Part shown: one piece after another, positions 26,296 to 35,600 of the stretch
How positions within the stretch are numbered: the first letter of the stretch is position 1
Layout of the letters: every line of letters starts with the position of its first letter
DNA from: Granulicella mallensis
GTDB lineage: Bacteria > Acidobacteriota > Terriglobia > Terriglobales > Acidobacteriaceae
NCBI RefSeq assembly: GCF_014203225.1
Contig: NZ_JACHIO010000002.1
Coordinates: forward strand, 186,001-250,000
DNA length: 64,000 nt
Direction: 5' to 3'
Notes under the pieces: model-generated
Databases searched by the model: none
The model's input: the letters and a program-made list of their open reading frames with translations, nothing else
What the model was told of the DNA's origin: nothing
Made by a program: the position numbers and the translations under genes

Positions 26296-27081
26296 TCAAT
26301 TAGAGGTCGGGCGATCTATGTGGTCGATGACGAAGTATTGAACGGGGCCTTTTCCGGCGACTAACTTGAGGCCCAGTTGGTCTTTAAGGGCTTCAAAAAG
26401 TGTGGGGCGGTCGCGAGCTTCTGGGGAGAGCTGGTCGAGCTGCTCCTGCGGGAGACCTGGCGGCAGGAAAGATAAGGTGAAGTCGTAAAAGCCGGTAAGC
26501 CCGGTCAGGTCCACGACCGGGCGCTCGTCGTCCTGGAGGTTCTGGCTGAGTAGCCAGCAGAAGTAGGGCATGGGGACGCGGTGGCCACTCCAAACGCCTA
26601 TGCTGCTGAAAGTCATAGGCATGTCGTCGCTCTGGGGCTGATCGTTGACCTTCATTTTGCTGCCGCTTTTGTCGATAGTTAGGACGTAGGCGTTTGCTTC
26701 CTTGGTCTCGATGTGGAACTTGAGGTGGAAACGGTCGACTAGCATATTCTGAAACATGGTATTGAGGTCGTCGACGGTACGCTTTTGATCCGCCTTCGCT
26801 TCCACATCGTAGCGATCGTCTTTGAGCCAGCTTGGGCCGCCGATAATCTGCCGCGCCGGAATCCGATACATGTAGGCGATCAACATCTTCACCGGAACAT
26901 AGGTCGCCATATAACCATCGGCGCGCGCCTTGAGGTCCTGATAGCCATGCTGTATTGGTAATGACGGGCGGATGGATGCAACATCGAATGTAAGCCTGGG
27001 CTGACCGGACGGTGGAGTTGGCGTTTGCGCATAGCTGGCAGATGCAATGACGAGTACGGTGCAGAGTGTTAGATTTTTCAT
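26296..27081 (-). CDS. TIGR03435-family soil-associated secreted protein
   Basis: This 261-aa protein has a signal peptide (LTLCTVLVIASASYAQ). Family marks are TFDVASIRPS near the mature N-terminus, the block RIPARQIIGGPSWLKDDRYDVEAKA, the segment MLVDRFHLKFHIETKEANAYVL and the late VVDLTGLTGFYDFTLSFLPPG. The family is expanded in Acidobacteriota (Solibacter, Terriglobia) and has no known function. It is commonly placed near regulator/permease genes; none is adjacent here. The ATG at 27081 is chosen because it sits directly before the signal peptide. Confidence 0.9.
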   Translation of the reverse strand: MKNLTLCTVLVIASASYAQTPTPPSGQPRLTFDVASIRPSLPIQHGYQDLKARADGYMATYVPVKMLIAYMYRIPARQIIGGPSWLKDDRYDVEAKADQKRTVDDLNTMFQNMLVDRFHLKFHIETKEANAYVLTIDKSGSKMKVNDQPQSDDMPMTFSSIGVWSGHRVPMPYFCWLLSQNLQDDERPVVDLTGLTGFYDFTLSFLPPGLPQEQLDQLSPEARDRPTLFEALKDQLGLKLVAGKGPVQYFVIDHIDRPTSN

Positions 27082-27123
27082 CCGTGCCCCATATGTAAAG
27101 TCATCGCCTGCCACTAAATCCAT

Positions 27124-27750
27124 GCTGCCCCAAATGTTGGACGGCTACCAAACCGAAACGTACACCTGCCTGGACGGTCAACAAATTGACAATTGCGAAT
27201 GTTCCCGCAGATGTATAGTCCGCCGCACGACTGCAAGGGAAAGCTAAGGGCGAATGACAGATCTGCGCAAATGCATTCGGCCCTTGAATGGAGATTCGAG
27301 TCTCCTGGCTATGAATGAGTTGCGCTGCGTGCTCTTCCTGATAAACGGCACGATCATGAAGGAGCCGCTTTAAAGGATCACCTCAAGAAAGTACGCTGAG
27401 GTCGGGTTAGCTTATGTAAGTCATTCATAATCAGAAGGATAAAATCCGGTATTACGTTCCTGTTTGCCTGATCAGCATCCGTCATGAGCGCAATCCTAGT
27501 GCACGCGCGTTCGCCGGGATTTCCGCATCATACCCTTCGAGGGTGCAGCAGCCCTTTCACCCCGCTGTTATACGGTTATACGGTCGAAATTCTGGAGATT
27601 CATCTGCAACTGATGGCGGTGGCGACCGATAGATAACTCACGACTGACTGTGTGCATGTTTATTCAACGGCTAACCTCGGGTTGGACCGATGGAGATACT
27701 GCGACTTTCAACTTTAACGCTACACACAAACCAGCATCCGGAGGAGAAAA
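27124..27750. other. Long spacer with two hairpins upstream of the propeller gene
   Basis: No convincing gene is seen in this 0.6-kb stretch. Two adjacent hairpins stand out. One (27246-27285) pairs AAGGGC/GCCCTT and GAATG/CATTC with a single bulged G. The other (27290-27305) is GGAGA/TCTCC around TTCGAG. TTGACA (27186-27191) and TATAGT (27214-27219) lie upstream but 22 nt apart, which is too far for a normal promoter. The T-arm-like second hairpin has a 6-nt loop and no matching tRNA body. Confidence 0.35.
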
Positions 27751-28797
27751 ATGTCAGAGCAATCCACCCTGGAAATCATATCGAGCGACGACTCGTGGAC
27801 CGGCAACGAATCAATCGCGCTGCTATCCGCCGACCATGGCAAGATTAACCCGCGGACTAGCGCCACACCTGCTGTGGCCTACTTTTCCGACAGTCTGTTG
27901 TTCACCTATTGCTCCTACGACGAAACCAATGTCATCTGGCAATGTCTTTACAAGGACAACATCTGGAAAGAGGATGTCGTGGAGACCATCAACAACAAAA
28001 AACTCTACACCAGCAATGGACCAAGCCTCGCCGTATTCAATGAAACACTCTACATGGCCTATCGCTCGTCGATCAAAATCGACGGCGAGTATCCGATCAT
28101 GCTGACGACGCTGGCCTCTCCCACTAAGCAATGGCAGGATGGAAAGTTGATTAGCATCGGCGGCAAAAATCTGCCGACCGATCACGCGCCCTCGCTGACC
28201 GTGCAGGGCACCGGAAGTTCAGCGACTCTGTGGCTTGGCTGGCAGAAGGACAGCGACCTCTTCACAGCAACCTTTGATGGAATAACCTGGACCAATATGG
28301 GCAAGATCGAGAAAGTCGCCTCGAACGGAACGCCACAGTCGGATTACGGACCTACGCTGTGCGGCTACGGCTATAGCGTGATGGTCATTTTCAAGGCACG
28401 CCACGGCGACGAACTGATGTGGGCCTCCTATAACGTCATCACTAAGGAATGGAGCGGCAACGAAGACATCAAGGACAAGCGTGGCGAATTTAAAACCCCG
28501 AAGTCTAATGTGCCGCCCGGTATCGCGTTGTACAACGGTTCAATGTACATGACCTACAAAGGCGAGAAGTACAAAGAGATCTACTGGGCAATGCTCACCG
28601 ACCAGGCGTGGTCTGGCAACAAGCAGATCTACGAATCCTCGAATATCCAACCGGAAACCGACTCTACTACCGGCATGACGACCGCCTTACGAAACGGTGA
28701 ATGGGTGCTGATCTTGGCTAATAAGGGTGACGGCAAGGACAAAGAAGGCCAACAGATCTACGTGTCCCAGCTGAAGATTAACAAAGCTACCCCGTAA
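27751..28797 (+). CDS. Six-bladed beta-propeller, lectin/sialidase-like, no signal peptide
   Basis: This 348-aa protein consists almost entirely of six repeats. Each has a P-rich start, a strand pair such as GPSLAVFNETLYMAYRS or PPGIALYNGSMYMTYKG, and an end around a Trp such as EWSGNEDI or AWSGNKQI. The N-terminal SWTGNESI strand supplies the missing end of the last blade, a velcro closure. The pattern is like BNR/sialidase-type or fungal fucose-lectin propellers, so sugar binding is plausible but not shown. No signal peptide is visible, so the protein is cytoplasmic or leaves by another route. A GGAGGAGAAAA ribosome site precedes the ATG. Its neighbours are mobile remnants, suggesting transfer. 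Confidence 0.72.
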   Translation: MSEQSTLEIISSDDSWTGNESIALLSADHGKINPRTSATPAVAYFSDSLLFTYCSYDETNVIWQCLYKDNIWKEDVVETINNKKLYTSNGPSLAVFNETLYMAYRSSIKIDGEYPIMLTTLASPTKQWQDGKLISIGGKNLPTDHAPSLTVQGTGSSATLWLGWQKDSDLFTATFDGITWTNMGKIEKVASNGTPQSDYGPTLCGYGYSVMVIFKARHGDELMWASYNVITKEWSGNEDIKDKRGEFKTPKSNVPPGIALYNGSMYMTYKGEKYKEIYWAMLTDQAWSGNKQIYESSNIQPETDSTTGMTTALRNGEWVLILANKGDGKDKEGQQIYVSQLKINKATP

Positions 28798-28827
28798 CAT
28801 CCTCCATCGTGCGGCCGAGGCATTTGC

Positions 28828-28942
28828 TAGAGCAGTTCTCGTATTGATGTGAAGTGGATAATCCCTGCGAGTGCTGTTTTTCTTAGGGAAAAAGAACGTA
28901 TAGACCTGTAGTTCGCTATACACCTTTACGGGAACTGCTCTG
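28828..28942. repeat. MITE-like ~114-bp imperfect palindrome
   Basis: Perfect 10-bp ends AGAGCAGTTC (28829-28838) and GAACTGCTCT (28932-28941) bound a non-coding core. Inside, GTATAG/CTATAC and CCCT/AGGG make further hairpins. Size and structure suit a miniature transposable element. No clear target duplication is seen. The rest of 28.94-29.18 kb shows no gene. Confidence 0.55.
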
Positions 28943-29185
28943 GGGTAATCGCTATTGCAAAAACCTGCAAACGAAAAGGGCTCAAGATCAAAATACGGAA
29001 AGTCGATGGGTCCAACCTGAACTTCGCTAGGACCACCATCTGCGAGAACTAAGGGATCCTTTGCCATTACATTAAGAGTTATCTCCATTCACATTCAAGG
29101 TCGCCCTCGACAATCACGACGCATCTCCTGAAAAGTTTTGCGCAGCTCGTGATGGCATCCTCGTTGGCGACCCCATCGCTGGTGA

Positions 29186-29347
29186 CTAAAGCCCCAAGTT
29201 ATCGTTCACCGCTACCTCGATCTCCTGCTCGGAGCCAAGGTAGCGTTCGGTCGTCTGAATCGAGGAGTGTCCGAGCAGAAACTTGATCTGTTCGATCTTT
29301 CCGCCATTCTTGCGGCAGAGCTTCGCGCAGGTACGCGGCAGGTGGGG
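29186..29347 (-). pseudogene. C-terminal stub of a tyrosine recombinase (integrase)
   Basis: The last ~54 residues of a phage-type integrase are clear: PRTCAKLCRKNGGKIEQIKF, then LLGHSSIQTTERYLGSEQEI, which holds the catalytic His-box (LLGHSS) and the nucleophile tyrosine in ERYLG. The preceding Arg motif is disturbed (HLPRT instead of HDLRRT). Nothing recognisable as the catalytic N-terminal half or arm-binding domain lies upstream. It is therefore a truncated relic. Its distance of about 6 kb from the 3' end of ssrA, a favourite integrase target, suggests the remains of an integrated island. Confidence 0.75.
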
Positions 29348-29583
29348 CAGGAACGAGACTGTTACCGGCTCAATACCATCGCCGGCGCCAACCTCCCAGT
29401 CTTCCAGAATATCGCCGCATTCAACGCCCCAGACAAAACACCATCGGCCACCGGAACGCACCCTTTGCGCAGTAGCGAACGGTAAATGGGTCCACAGAAG
29501 GTCCACGGAAAGTTTGTTACCGCCCCGTTGCAAACGAGCTCTGATCCGGGCCGAATCCTATTGCCTCCAATTACTATGGATGC

Positions 29584-30969
29584 GTGCAGGCCCTACAAAA
29601 ACTTCTCTTCTCTCTGCCACTGTGGGCACTTGCCGCTCAGGCGCAGACCCTTGCCATTACCCACGCCAACGTCATCGACACGGTAAGCGGCGCCATCCAA
29701 TCCGACACAACCGTCGTCATCGATGGCAATCGCATCACTCGCGTGGCGCACAGCACCCGGCGCACCCCCAAGGCTGCACAGGTCATCGACGCGCATGGCG
29801 CATATCTCATCCCCGGTCTGTGGGATATGCACACGCACGTCTACTTTGACAGCACCGCTGCCGATGGAACGGATATCGTGCTGCCACTGTTCCTGGCCAA
29901 CGGCATCACCGGCATCCGCGACATGGGCAGCGCACTCGATCCTGTGCTTCACGCCCGCGACGAGATCGCCGCACACCGTCTGCTCGGCCCCCGCATGGTC
30001 GTCTCCGGCCCCATGCTGGATGGCCCAACATCGCATTACCGGGCAGCCATTGCCATCACCACTCCTGCAGATGGACGACAGGCGGTCGACATGCTGCACA
30101 GCCGTGGCGTGGACTTTATCAAGGTCCAGTCCGGCGTTCCCCGTGAAGCGTACTTCGCCATCGCCGACGAAGCCAAGAAGGTGGGCATCATCTATGAAGG
30201 CCACGTTCCAGATGCTATCCGCGCCTCGGAAGCTGTCGCCGCCGGCCAACACACCTTCGAGCATCTGATCGGCATCTTTGAGGCCAGTTCTCCGGACGAG
30301 ACCAAGTACCTTACCGGTAAGAAAACGGTGGGCATGTTCCTCGCTAGCTACGACCCCAAACTGGAAGACAACATCATTCAACTTCTGGCGCAAAAGCAGG
30401 TCTGGCAGTGTCCGACTCTCTTCTGGGAGCGGGGGCAATGGCTGGTCGACGCGATCGACTACAGCCAGGACCCTGATTTGGCATATGCTCCTCGCTCGTG
30501 GGTGGAAAAGCATTGGCCCGCAGCGCAAAAAGGAATCATGAACACCCTCGACGTGGATCCGCTGCCGGTGCGCAAAGAGTTTGTGCTCCACGAATTGGAG
30601 ATTGTTCGCAAACTCCATGCTGCCCATGTTCCGTTTCTGGCGGGCACGGACACTCCCGCGGGCGTGGATGTGATTCCTGGCATCAGCCTGCATCTGGAGC
30701 TACAGCGGTTCGTCGCGGCTGGCTTTACTCCGCTCCAGGCGCTACAGACGGCTACGCTCAATCCAGCCAGGTTCCTCAACCGGCTCGATGAGTTTGGAAC
30801 GGTCCAGCCCGGCCGGATTGCCGACCTCGTTCTGCTGGATGCGAACCCTCTGGTGGACATCGCCAATACGCGCAAGATTGAGGCGGTCGTCAGCGACGGT
30901 CGCTATCTGTCGCAAGAAGATCTCACGCAGCTTCAAACCAAGCTCAAACAGCTCGCAGCCACTCGATAG
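29584..30969 (+). CDS. Secreted amidohydrolase-family metalloenzyme
   Basis: This 461-aa protein has a short signal peptide (LLFSLPLWALAAQAQ). The metal-dependent amidohydrolase fold shows the opening beta-domain (ITHANVIDTVSGAIQSDTTV), the first metal ligands LWDMHTH, a likely bridging Lys in FIKVQSG, later histidines in YEGHVPD and QHTFEH, and the catalytic Asp in LAGTDTPAG. The ending FGTVQPGRIADLVLLDANPL is the usual closing strand. It resembles imidazolonepropionase/prolidase-like members of unknown substrate. The start appears to be GTG at 29584; no in-frame ATG gives a better N-terminus. Confidence 0.9.
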   Translation: MQALQKLLFSLPLWALAAQAQTLAITHANVIDTVSGAIQSDTTVVIDGNRITRVAHSTRRTPKAAQVIDAHGAYLIPGLWDMHTHVYFDSTAADGTDIVLPLFLANGITGIRDMGSALDPVLHARDEIAAHRLLGPRMVVSGPMLDGPTSHYRAAIAITTPADGRQAVDMLHSRGVDFIKVQSGVPREAYFAIADEAKKVGIIYEGHVPDAIRASEAVAAGQHTFEHLIGIFEASSPDETKYLTGKKTVGMFLASYDPKLEDNIIQLLAQKQVWQCPTLFWERGQWLVDAIDYSQDPDLAYAPRSWVEKHWPAAQKGIMNTLDVDPLPVRKEFVLHELEIVRKLHAAHVPFLAGTDTPAGVDVIPGISLHLELQRFVAAGFTPLQALQTATLNPARFLNRLDEFGTVQPGRIADLVLLDANPLVDIANTRKIEAVVSDGRYLSQEDLTQLQTKLKQLAATR

Positions 30970-31083
30970 AGCATCGACGCGCTGGCCACAGCCGTTGGGG
31001 CGGGCTCTCAGCCCTTGATGACGCTGGATGCTGGTTGCCCGGCCTTTATGGGGAGCAGAAATACAGTATGCTGGGGGGCGTCC

Positions 31084-32400
31084 ATGAAAAAGCTTCTTCG
31101 CAACAGTCTGGTGTGGTCCCTGGCGCTCGCAGCACCTTCGGTGGTACTGGCTCAAAACACGGCGACCAAGGATGCGGTTTACTATCCGGCGGCTTCCGCG
31201 CTGCAAACGGAGACCGACGAATATACGAGATATGAACTGCTGTCTCCGGAGACAGCGAGCTTCAAAATCTACTATGAAGTGACAGCAACGACTGCGGGTG
31301 CAAGATTTTTTTATAACCCGATCCGCAAAGGCAGCGTGGCCAGTGACGAAAGCGTCTTTGACGCCATGGGCGGCAAGCCGTTGCACTTTGAGGTGGTGAG
31401 CGGCGCCGAGGCTCGCAAGGATGCGTCGATGGCGGACGCAGATCTGGATACCGAGTACATCAAGGTGACGCTGGCGCGCCCGGTGCCGGAGCATGGGCAG
31501 GGGCGGGTCATCATCGTCAAGACATATAAAGACGCCAAGAGCTACTACTTGGATGGGAAGGCGATCGTCTTCAAACGGCCCTTGGGCATCCAGCGCGATC
31601 AGGTGGTGTTGCCGATAGGGTATGAGGTGGTGAAGCTGACCGTGCCCTCGCAGATCCTAACCGAGAACGACGGACGGATTGCGATCAGCTTTCTACATGC
31701 AGGGGCGGGCGAGGCTCCGCTGGAGGTGCGCGCGGTGAAGGATGCGCAGACCGGAGCAGCGGCGTTGCCCAAGACTTTGACGAATGAGCGCAGCTGGGAG
31801 TCGCCCTTTGCTGGAGAGACCGAGCAGGACCGGCTGTCGGAGCGGGCCAGGCAGAACAGGGATATCGTGTACTTCCTACAGCAGCCCGAGACCCATGCCT
31901 TTAGCCTCTATCACGACTACACCGAGAGTCGCGCGGGCGTGAATGGCTATGCCAATGTGGTGCGCCCTGGCAGCCTGGCCAGCCATCCTTCGGCATACAT
32001 TCTGGATACGGGCGAGCAGTTGAAGGCGGAAGAAATGAGTGGTGCAGCGATGGCCGCGTCCAGGATCAATACCGGAGAAACGGTGGCGGCGGACGCACAG
32101 GTCGTGGTGATTCCCTTTGCCGCGGTACAGACAGGGCAGACGCTGCGGCTGCGCATTGCCGAGACCTATACAGCTCCGGCGAGCTATCGGATAAATGGCG
32201 ACGAGTTGGTGTTCGATCGCAGCCTGGACCGGCCACGCAATGCGGTAGTGTTGCCCTCGGGCTGGTATTGCACGGGCAGCGCTGTTCCGGCGACGGTGAG
32301 CCAATTGCCAGATGGAAGAGTGCGGCTGGACTATTGGGATGACCGTCCGGAGCCTGTGGATGTGTTACTCAAGGCCAAGCGACGCGTTGGCGCAGAGTGA
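31084..32400 (+). CDS. Secreted protein with two related domains, unknown
   Basis: This 438-aa protein carries a signal peptide (RNSLVWSLALAAPSVVLAQ). Two similar units follow. Unit one (~35-240) starts TRYELLSPETASFKIYYEVT...FFYNPIRKGSVAS and ends ...FKRPLGIQRDQVVLPIGYEV. Unit two (~255-435) starts IVYFLQQPETHAFSLYHDYT...YANVVRPGSLAS and ends FDRSLDRPRNAVVLPSGWYC. So each has an entry PET-x(2)-F, a glycine/proline loop and a closing R-x-x-V-V-L-P-x-G-[YW] strand. I do not recognise the family. The beta-rich, duplicated layout suits a binding or structural envelope protein. It begins 114 nt after the amidohydrolase stop. Confidence 0.75.
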   Translation: MKKLLRNSLVWSLALAAPSVVLAQNTATKDAVYYPAASALQTETDEYTRYELLSPETASFKIYYEVTATTAGARFFYNPIRKGSVASDESVFDAMGGKPLHFEVVSGAEARKDASMADADLDTEYIKVTLARPVPEHGQGRVIIVKTYKDAKSYYLDGKAIVFKRPLGIQRDQVVLPIGYEVVKLTVPSQILTENDGRIAISFLHAGAGEAPLEVRAVKDAQTGAAALPKTLTNERSWESPFAGETEQDRLSERARQNRDIVYFLQQPETHAFSLYHDYTESRAGVNGYANVVRPGSLASHPSAYILDTGEQLKAEEMSGAAMAASRINTGETVAADAQVVVIPFAAVQTGQTLRLRIAETYTAPASYRINGDELVFDRSLDRPRNAVVLPSGWYCTGSAVPATVSQLPDGRVRLDYWDDRPEPVDVLLKAKRRVGAE

Positions 32401-32540
32401 GAGTGTGCTCTCGGCAGACCGCTACAGGCTGAACCGTACTCCGTTATCCCACGCGGGCCTCCCGTATCTAGATCAGGTGCGCCAACTGAGTGCGTCCCGC
32501 ATTCCGTAAGGTAAATCCATTTACGCATATAGGAGAATCA

Positions 32541-32697
32541 ATGATTCTTCGCACCAGGACCGTCGCAGCGCGCCTCCTCTCTAACCTGCATTGCGCTGGC
32601 GACTGCGGCAGCTGCGATCGGTCAACTGCCGTCCCAAGCGCCGTCCAAGGCTACCGATCAACTCCCATCGATCATTGCACCGTCAGACTATAAGTAG
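32541..32697 (+). pseudogene. Frameshifted N-terminal fragment of a secreted protein
   Basis: A good ribosome site (AGGAG) precedes ATG 32541. The frame opens MILRTRTVAARLLS, and a shift then moves into LTCIALATAAAAIGQLPSQ, giving together a convincing signal peptide. The shifted frame runs on through APSKATDQLPSIIAPSDYK to a stop at 32695-32697. The unshifted frame is Cys-rich nonsense. It probably represents the beginning of an older secreted gene cut off by the pectinesterase gene end. The identity of the intact parent is unknown. Confidence 0.35.
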
Positions 32698-35600
32698 CTG
32701 TTTGTGTTGCTGAGCCCGCTGTACCGGTAATCGTGACCTGATACGTTCCTGCTGGTGTTGTCGTTGCTGTCGGTGGCGTTGGTGTTGACATTGAACCGCC
32801 TCCGCACCCGACTGTAGCGGAAGCCACCACGATCATGAGCGCCAAGCCGAGTTGCACATACCATAGGCTCTTGCTCTTCCTGCGTCGAAGCAGCGTCCAG
32901 GCCAGAAAACCTCCTCCACCTAAGAACGCCAGCGCCGACGTTCCACCGGAGCCCTGGCCGGGCAACGCAGGCTGATGTTGATAGAGAGCAGCCGAAGCCG
33001 TACCTGTCGCTATCGTCAATGTGGACGTTGCGGTGCCGGTCCCACTCGGCGTCACAGTAGCCGGACTGAAGCTGCAGGAGGCATTTTGGGGAAGACCGGA
33101 GCAGGCGAAGCTGACCTGCTGGTTAAATCCTCCGGATGGGGTGATGGTGATCGTGGAGGTAGCCATGCTGCCGCTGGTCACGGTACCGCTCGTGGGCGAG
33201 AGGCCAAGAGTGAAACTGCTCTGCACCGCGGCGGTGATGGTAATGGAGAGAGCCGCGGAGGTTGAGGGAGCGAAGTTCGTATCTCCACCATAGACGGCAG
33301 TGATGCTGTTCGGCCCGACGGCGAGGGTGCTGGTAGTGTAAGTGGCCATGCCGGAAGCGACGGTTCCGGTGCCGAGAGTGGTGGCGCCGTCCATAAAGGT
33401 GACGGTGCCGGTGGGAGTTGTGGTGCTGCTCGCAGCTGGAGCGATGGTCGCGGTCAGCTTGATGCTAGTGCCGCTGACAGCTGTGGTAGCGGTGGCAGAC
33501 AGTGTCGTTGTTGTGTTGGTGGTGGCCACGGTACTGCTCCCAGTAACAGTCAGCACGTAAGCCGCTGCGGTCGTGGAACCGGAGAAGTTGGCGTCGCCGC
33601 TGTACGTCCACGAAAGATTGTGGCTGCCCGCCGTGAGGTTGCTGGAGGTGAAGTACGCCTCACCCGAAGCATCAAGCGGACCGGAGGCGATGGTCGTCGC
33701 CGTGCCGCCGTTGATGCTGTCGGTGAGTGTGTAGCTCCCTGTCGGAATGGTGTAAACGCCATTCGTGATGGCTCCTAGACCCGGAGTCTGCGGACGCATC
33801 AGGATCGTTACGCTCGTCCCGCTTGCGACGGTTGCGGTCGTGCCTGCCGGGATGAACGTGTTCACCGCCGAAGCCAGGGCCGCAGTAGGATTCCAGTTCG
33901 TCGTAGTGGAGATCGACGAAGGTACCGTCTGGCTGAGGAAGTTTGTGGGGAAGTAGGCCTGCGCCTGCGCCTGGCTCATGGTGACCGGCGGGTTGTTGTT
34001 CGCCATCGCCGTGCCCGGGTTCGTCGAAGTGGTTTCGCGCGGGCCACTGACTCCCGAACCTGAGTTGCCGCCCAGCCCCAGATAAAGATTGCCGTTGAGA
34101 TCGGCACTTCCGGTCGCGGGATCGGTGTAGGTCAAGTCGTTGTACTCGCCGTAGGTCGCGCTGGTAAGCGACGGCCCTAGGCCAGTGGTGTACCCAGCCG
34201 GGTTGGTCTGGTCGATGTACGAATTCAACAGGATCCAGGTGGAGAACGTGCCGTAAGGACGGCCCAGGAAGAGGTTGGTCATGCCCGGAGCCTGCGAGGT
34301 GAATACATCATTGTTCATGATGTATCCGCTCAGGTAATCGCCGGAAGAGCCGGTCTCCGTCATCTTGTTTTGCGCTTCGATCGTCTCCGTGCCGGTCGCG
34401 GTGGCGCCGTGAAATGCGGTATAGATACTGGTCGAATCGAATACCGCGGCGGCATCGCCGAAGATGTAATCGACGTCGCCGGAGATCTTGCCGCGGAACC
34501 AGTACTGACGGGTTGGAACAAAGCCGTTCGAACCGGAGCCGGGGCTGGCCGTGTAGACCGTGTCCTGCAGGCTGGTGGCGTAGATATTGTTCATGATCGA
34601 GAGATCGGAGTTAGTCCAGATCACCAGCGCCTGTGAAGCGCAGAGCTGGCCGGAGTTGTAAAGAGCGGCATACGTCATCGCAGGGGTCTGGCCAAGGGCG
34701 CAGGCACCGCCGCTTGAAGAGGCGTACGTAGTGGTGGTCGTCGTCGCGTCGGTGTCGTAGGTGTTGATGAGGCTCAGGTTTTCAGCGTAGAAGCCGTTGG
34801 GCGTCTGTTGCGTTGCACCCAGTTTGGCATTGATTCCCTTCGCGACGACGAGCGTCGCGGAGCCTTCATCGCCGGTAAAGACGGTGCTTCCACTCTGCAT
34901 CTGCGAGCCATTACTGTTGGTGGCCTGGAACTCGCCAATGTAGGGATAGGTCGATCCGAAGGCTCCACCCCCGTGCGTGAGGATGACCTTGGTGGAATCG
35001 CCGCCCAGACCACGCAACGCGATATTGGGTTGAACGACAGTGATGAAGGCGTTGTAGGTTCCGGGCTTGATGTAGATCGAGCCACCCGACGGCAAGGCGT
35101 CTACAGCAGACTGGACCGTAGAGAAGTTTCCACTGCCATCGGCGGCGACCAGCATCTGCGTTACGCCGACGGCAGCCGTAGTAGTGGCCTTGGTCACGGT
35201 GTAGGTGCCAATGGTGGCCGTGGACGGTGCATAGTCCACCGCATCGTTGGGAACGAACGTGACGCCCAGCGAGTAGGTGCCGATGGGCAGGTAGCTGGCC
35301 GAGTGAATCGGAACTGTAGTGCCGCCGCTGCTCGGAGTCGCGGTGTAGATAAAGGCCCCGGCGATGTTCCCTGCTATCGCGGTCGACGTGGCAGCGGCGT
35401 CGAGCACCGCAGTGCCGACGGCAGCACTGTATTGCTGGGTCGTTGCACTTGGAGTCCAGTTGACCGCGCTGGTGGCCTGTCCAATGGCGAAGTTGGTCGT
35501 GGCAGAGGTAGAGCCGACGATGCCTGGGGAGTTGCCGTAAGTCGCGACGATACTGTGTGCGGCCGCGATCAGGCCGGCGACAGGCACGCTGGCCGCGGCG

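Noticed and set aside
27214-27314. Possible tRNA, because of a GGAGATTCGAGTCTCC hairpin and a partly complementary 5' segment
   Set aside because: The loop is 6 nt, the acceptor has a mismatch, and no anticodon or D-arm can be formed.
28687-29088. 133-residue minus-strand frame
   Set aside because: It overlaps the end of the propeller gene and the palindromic element, and has no protein features.
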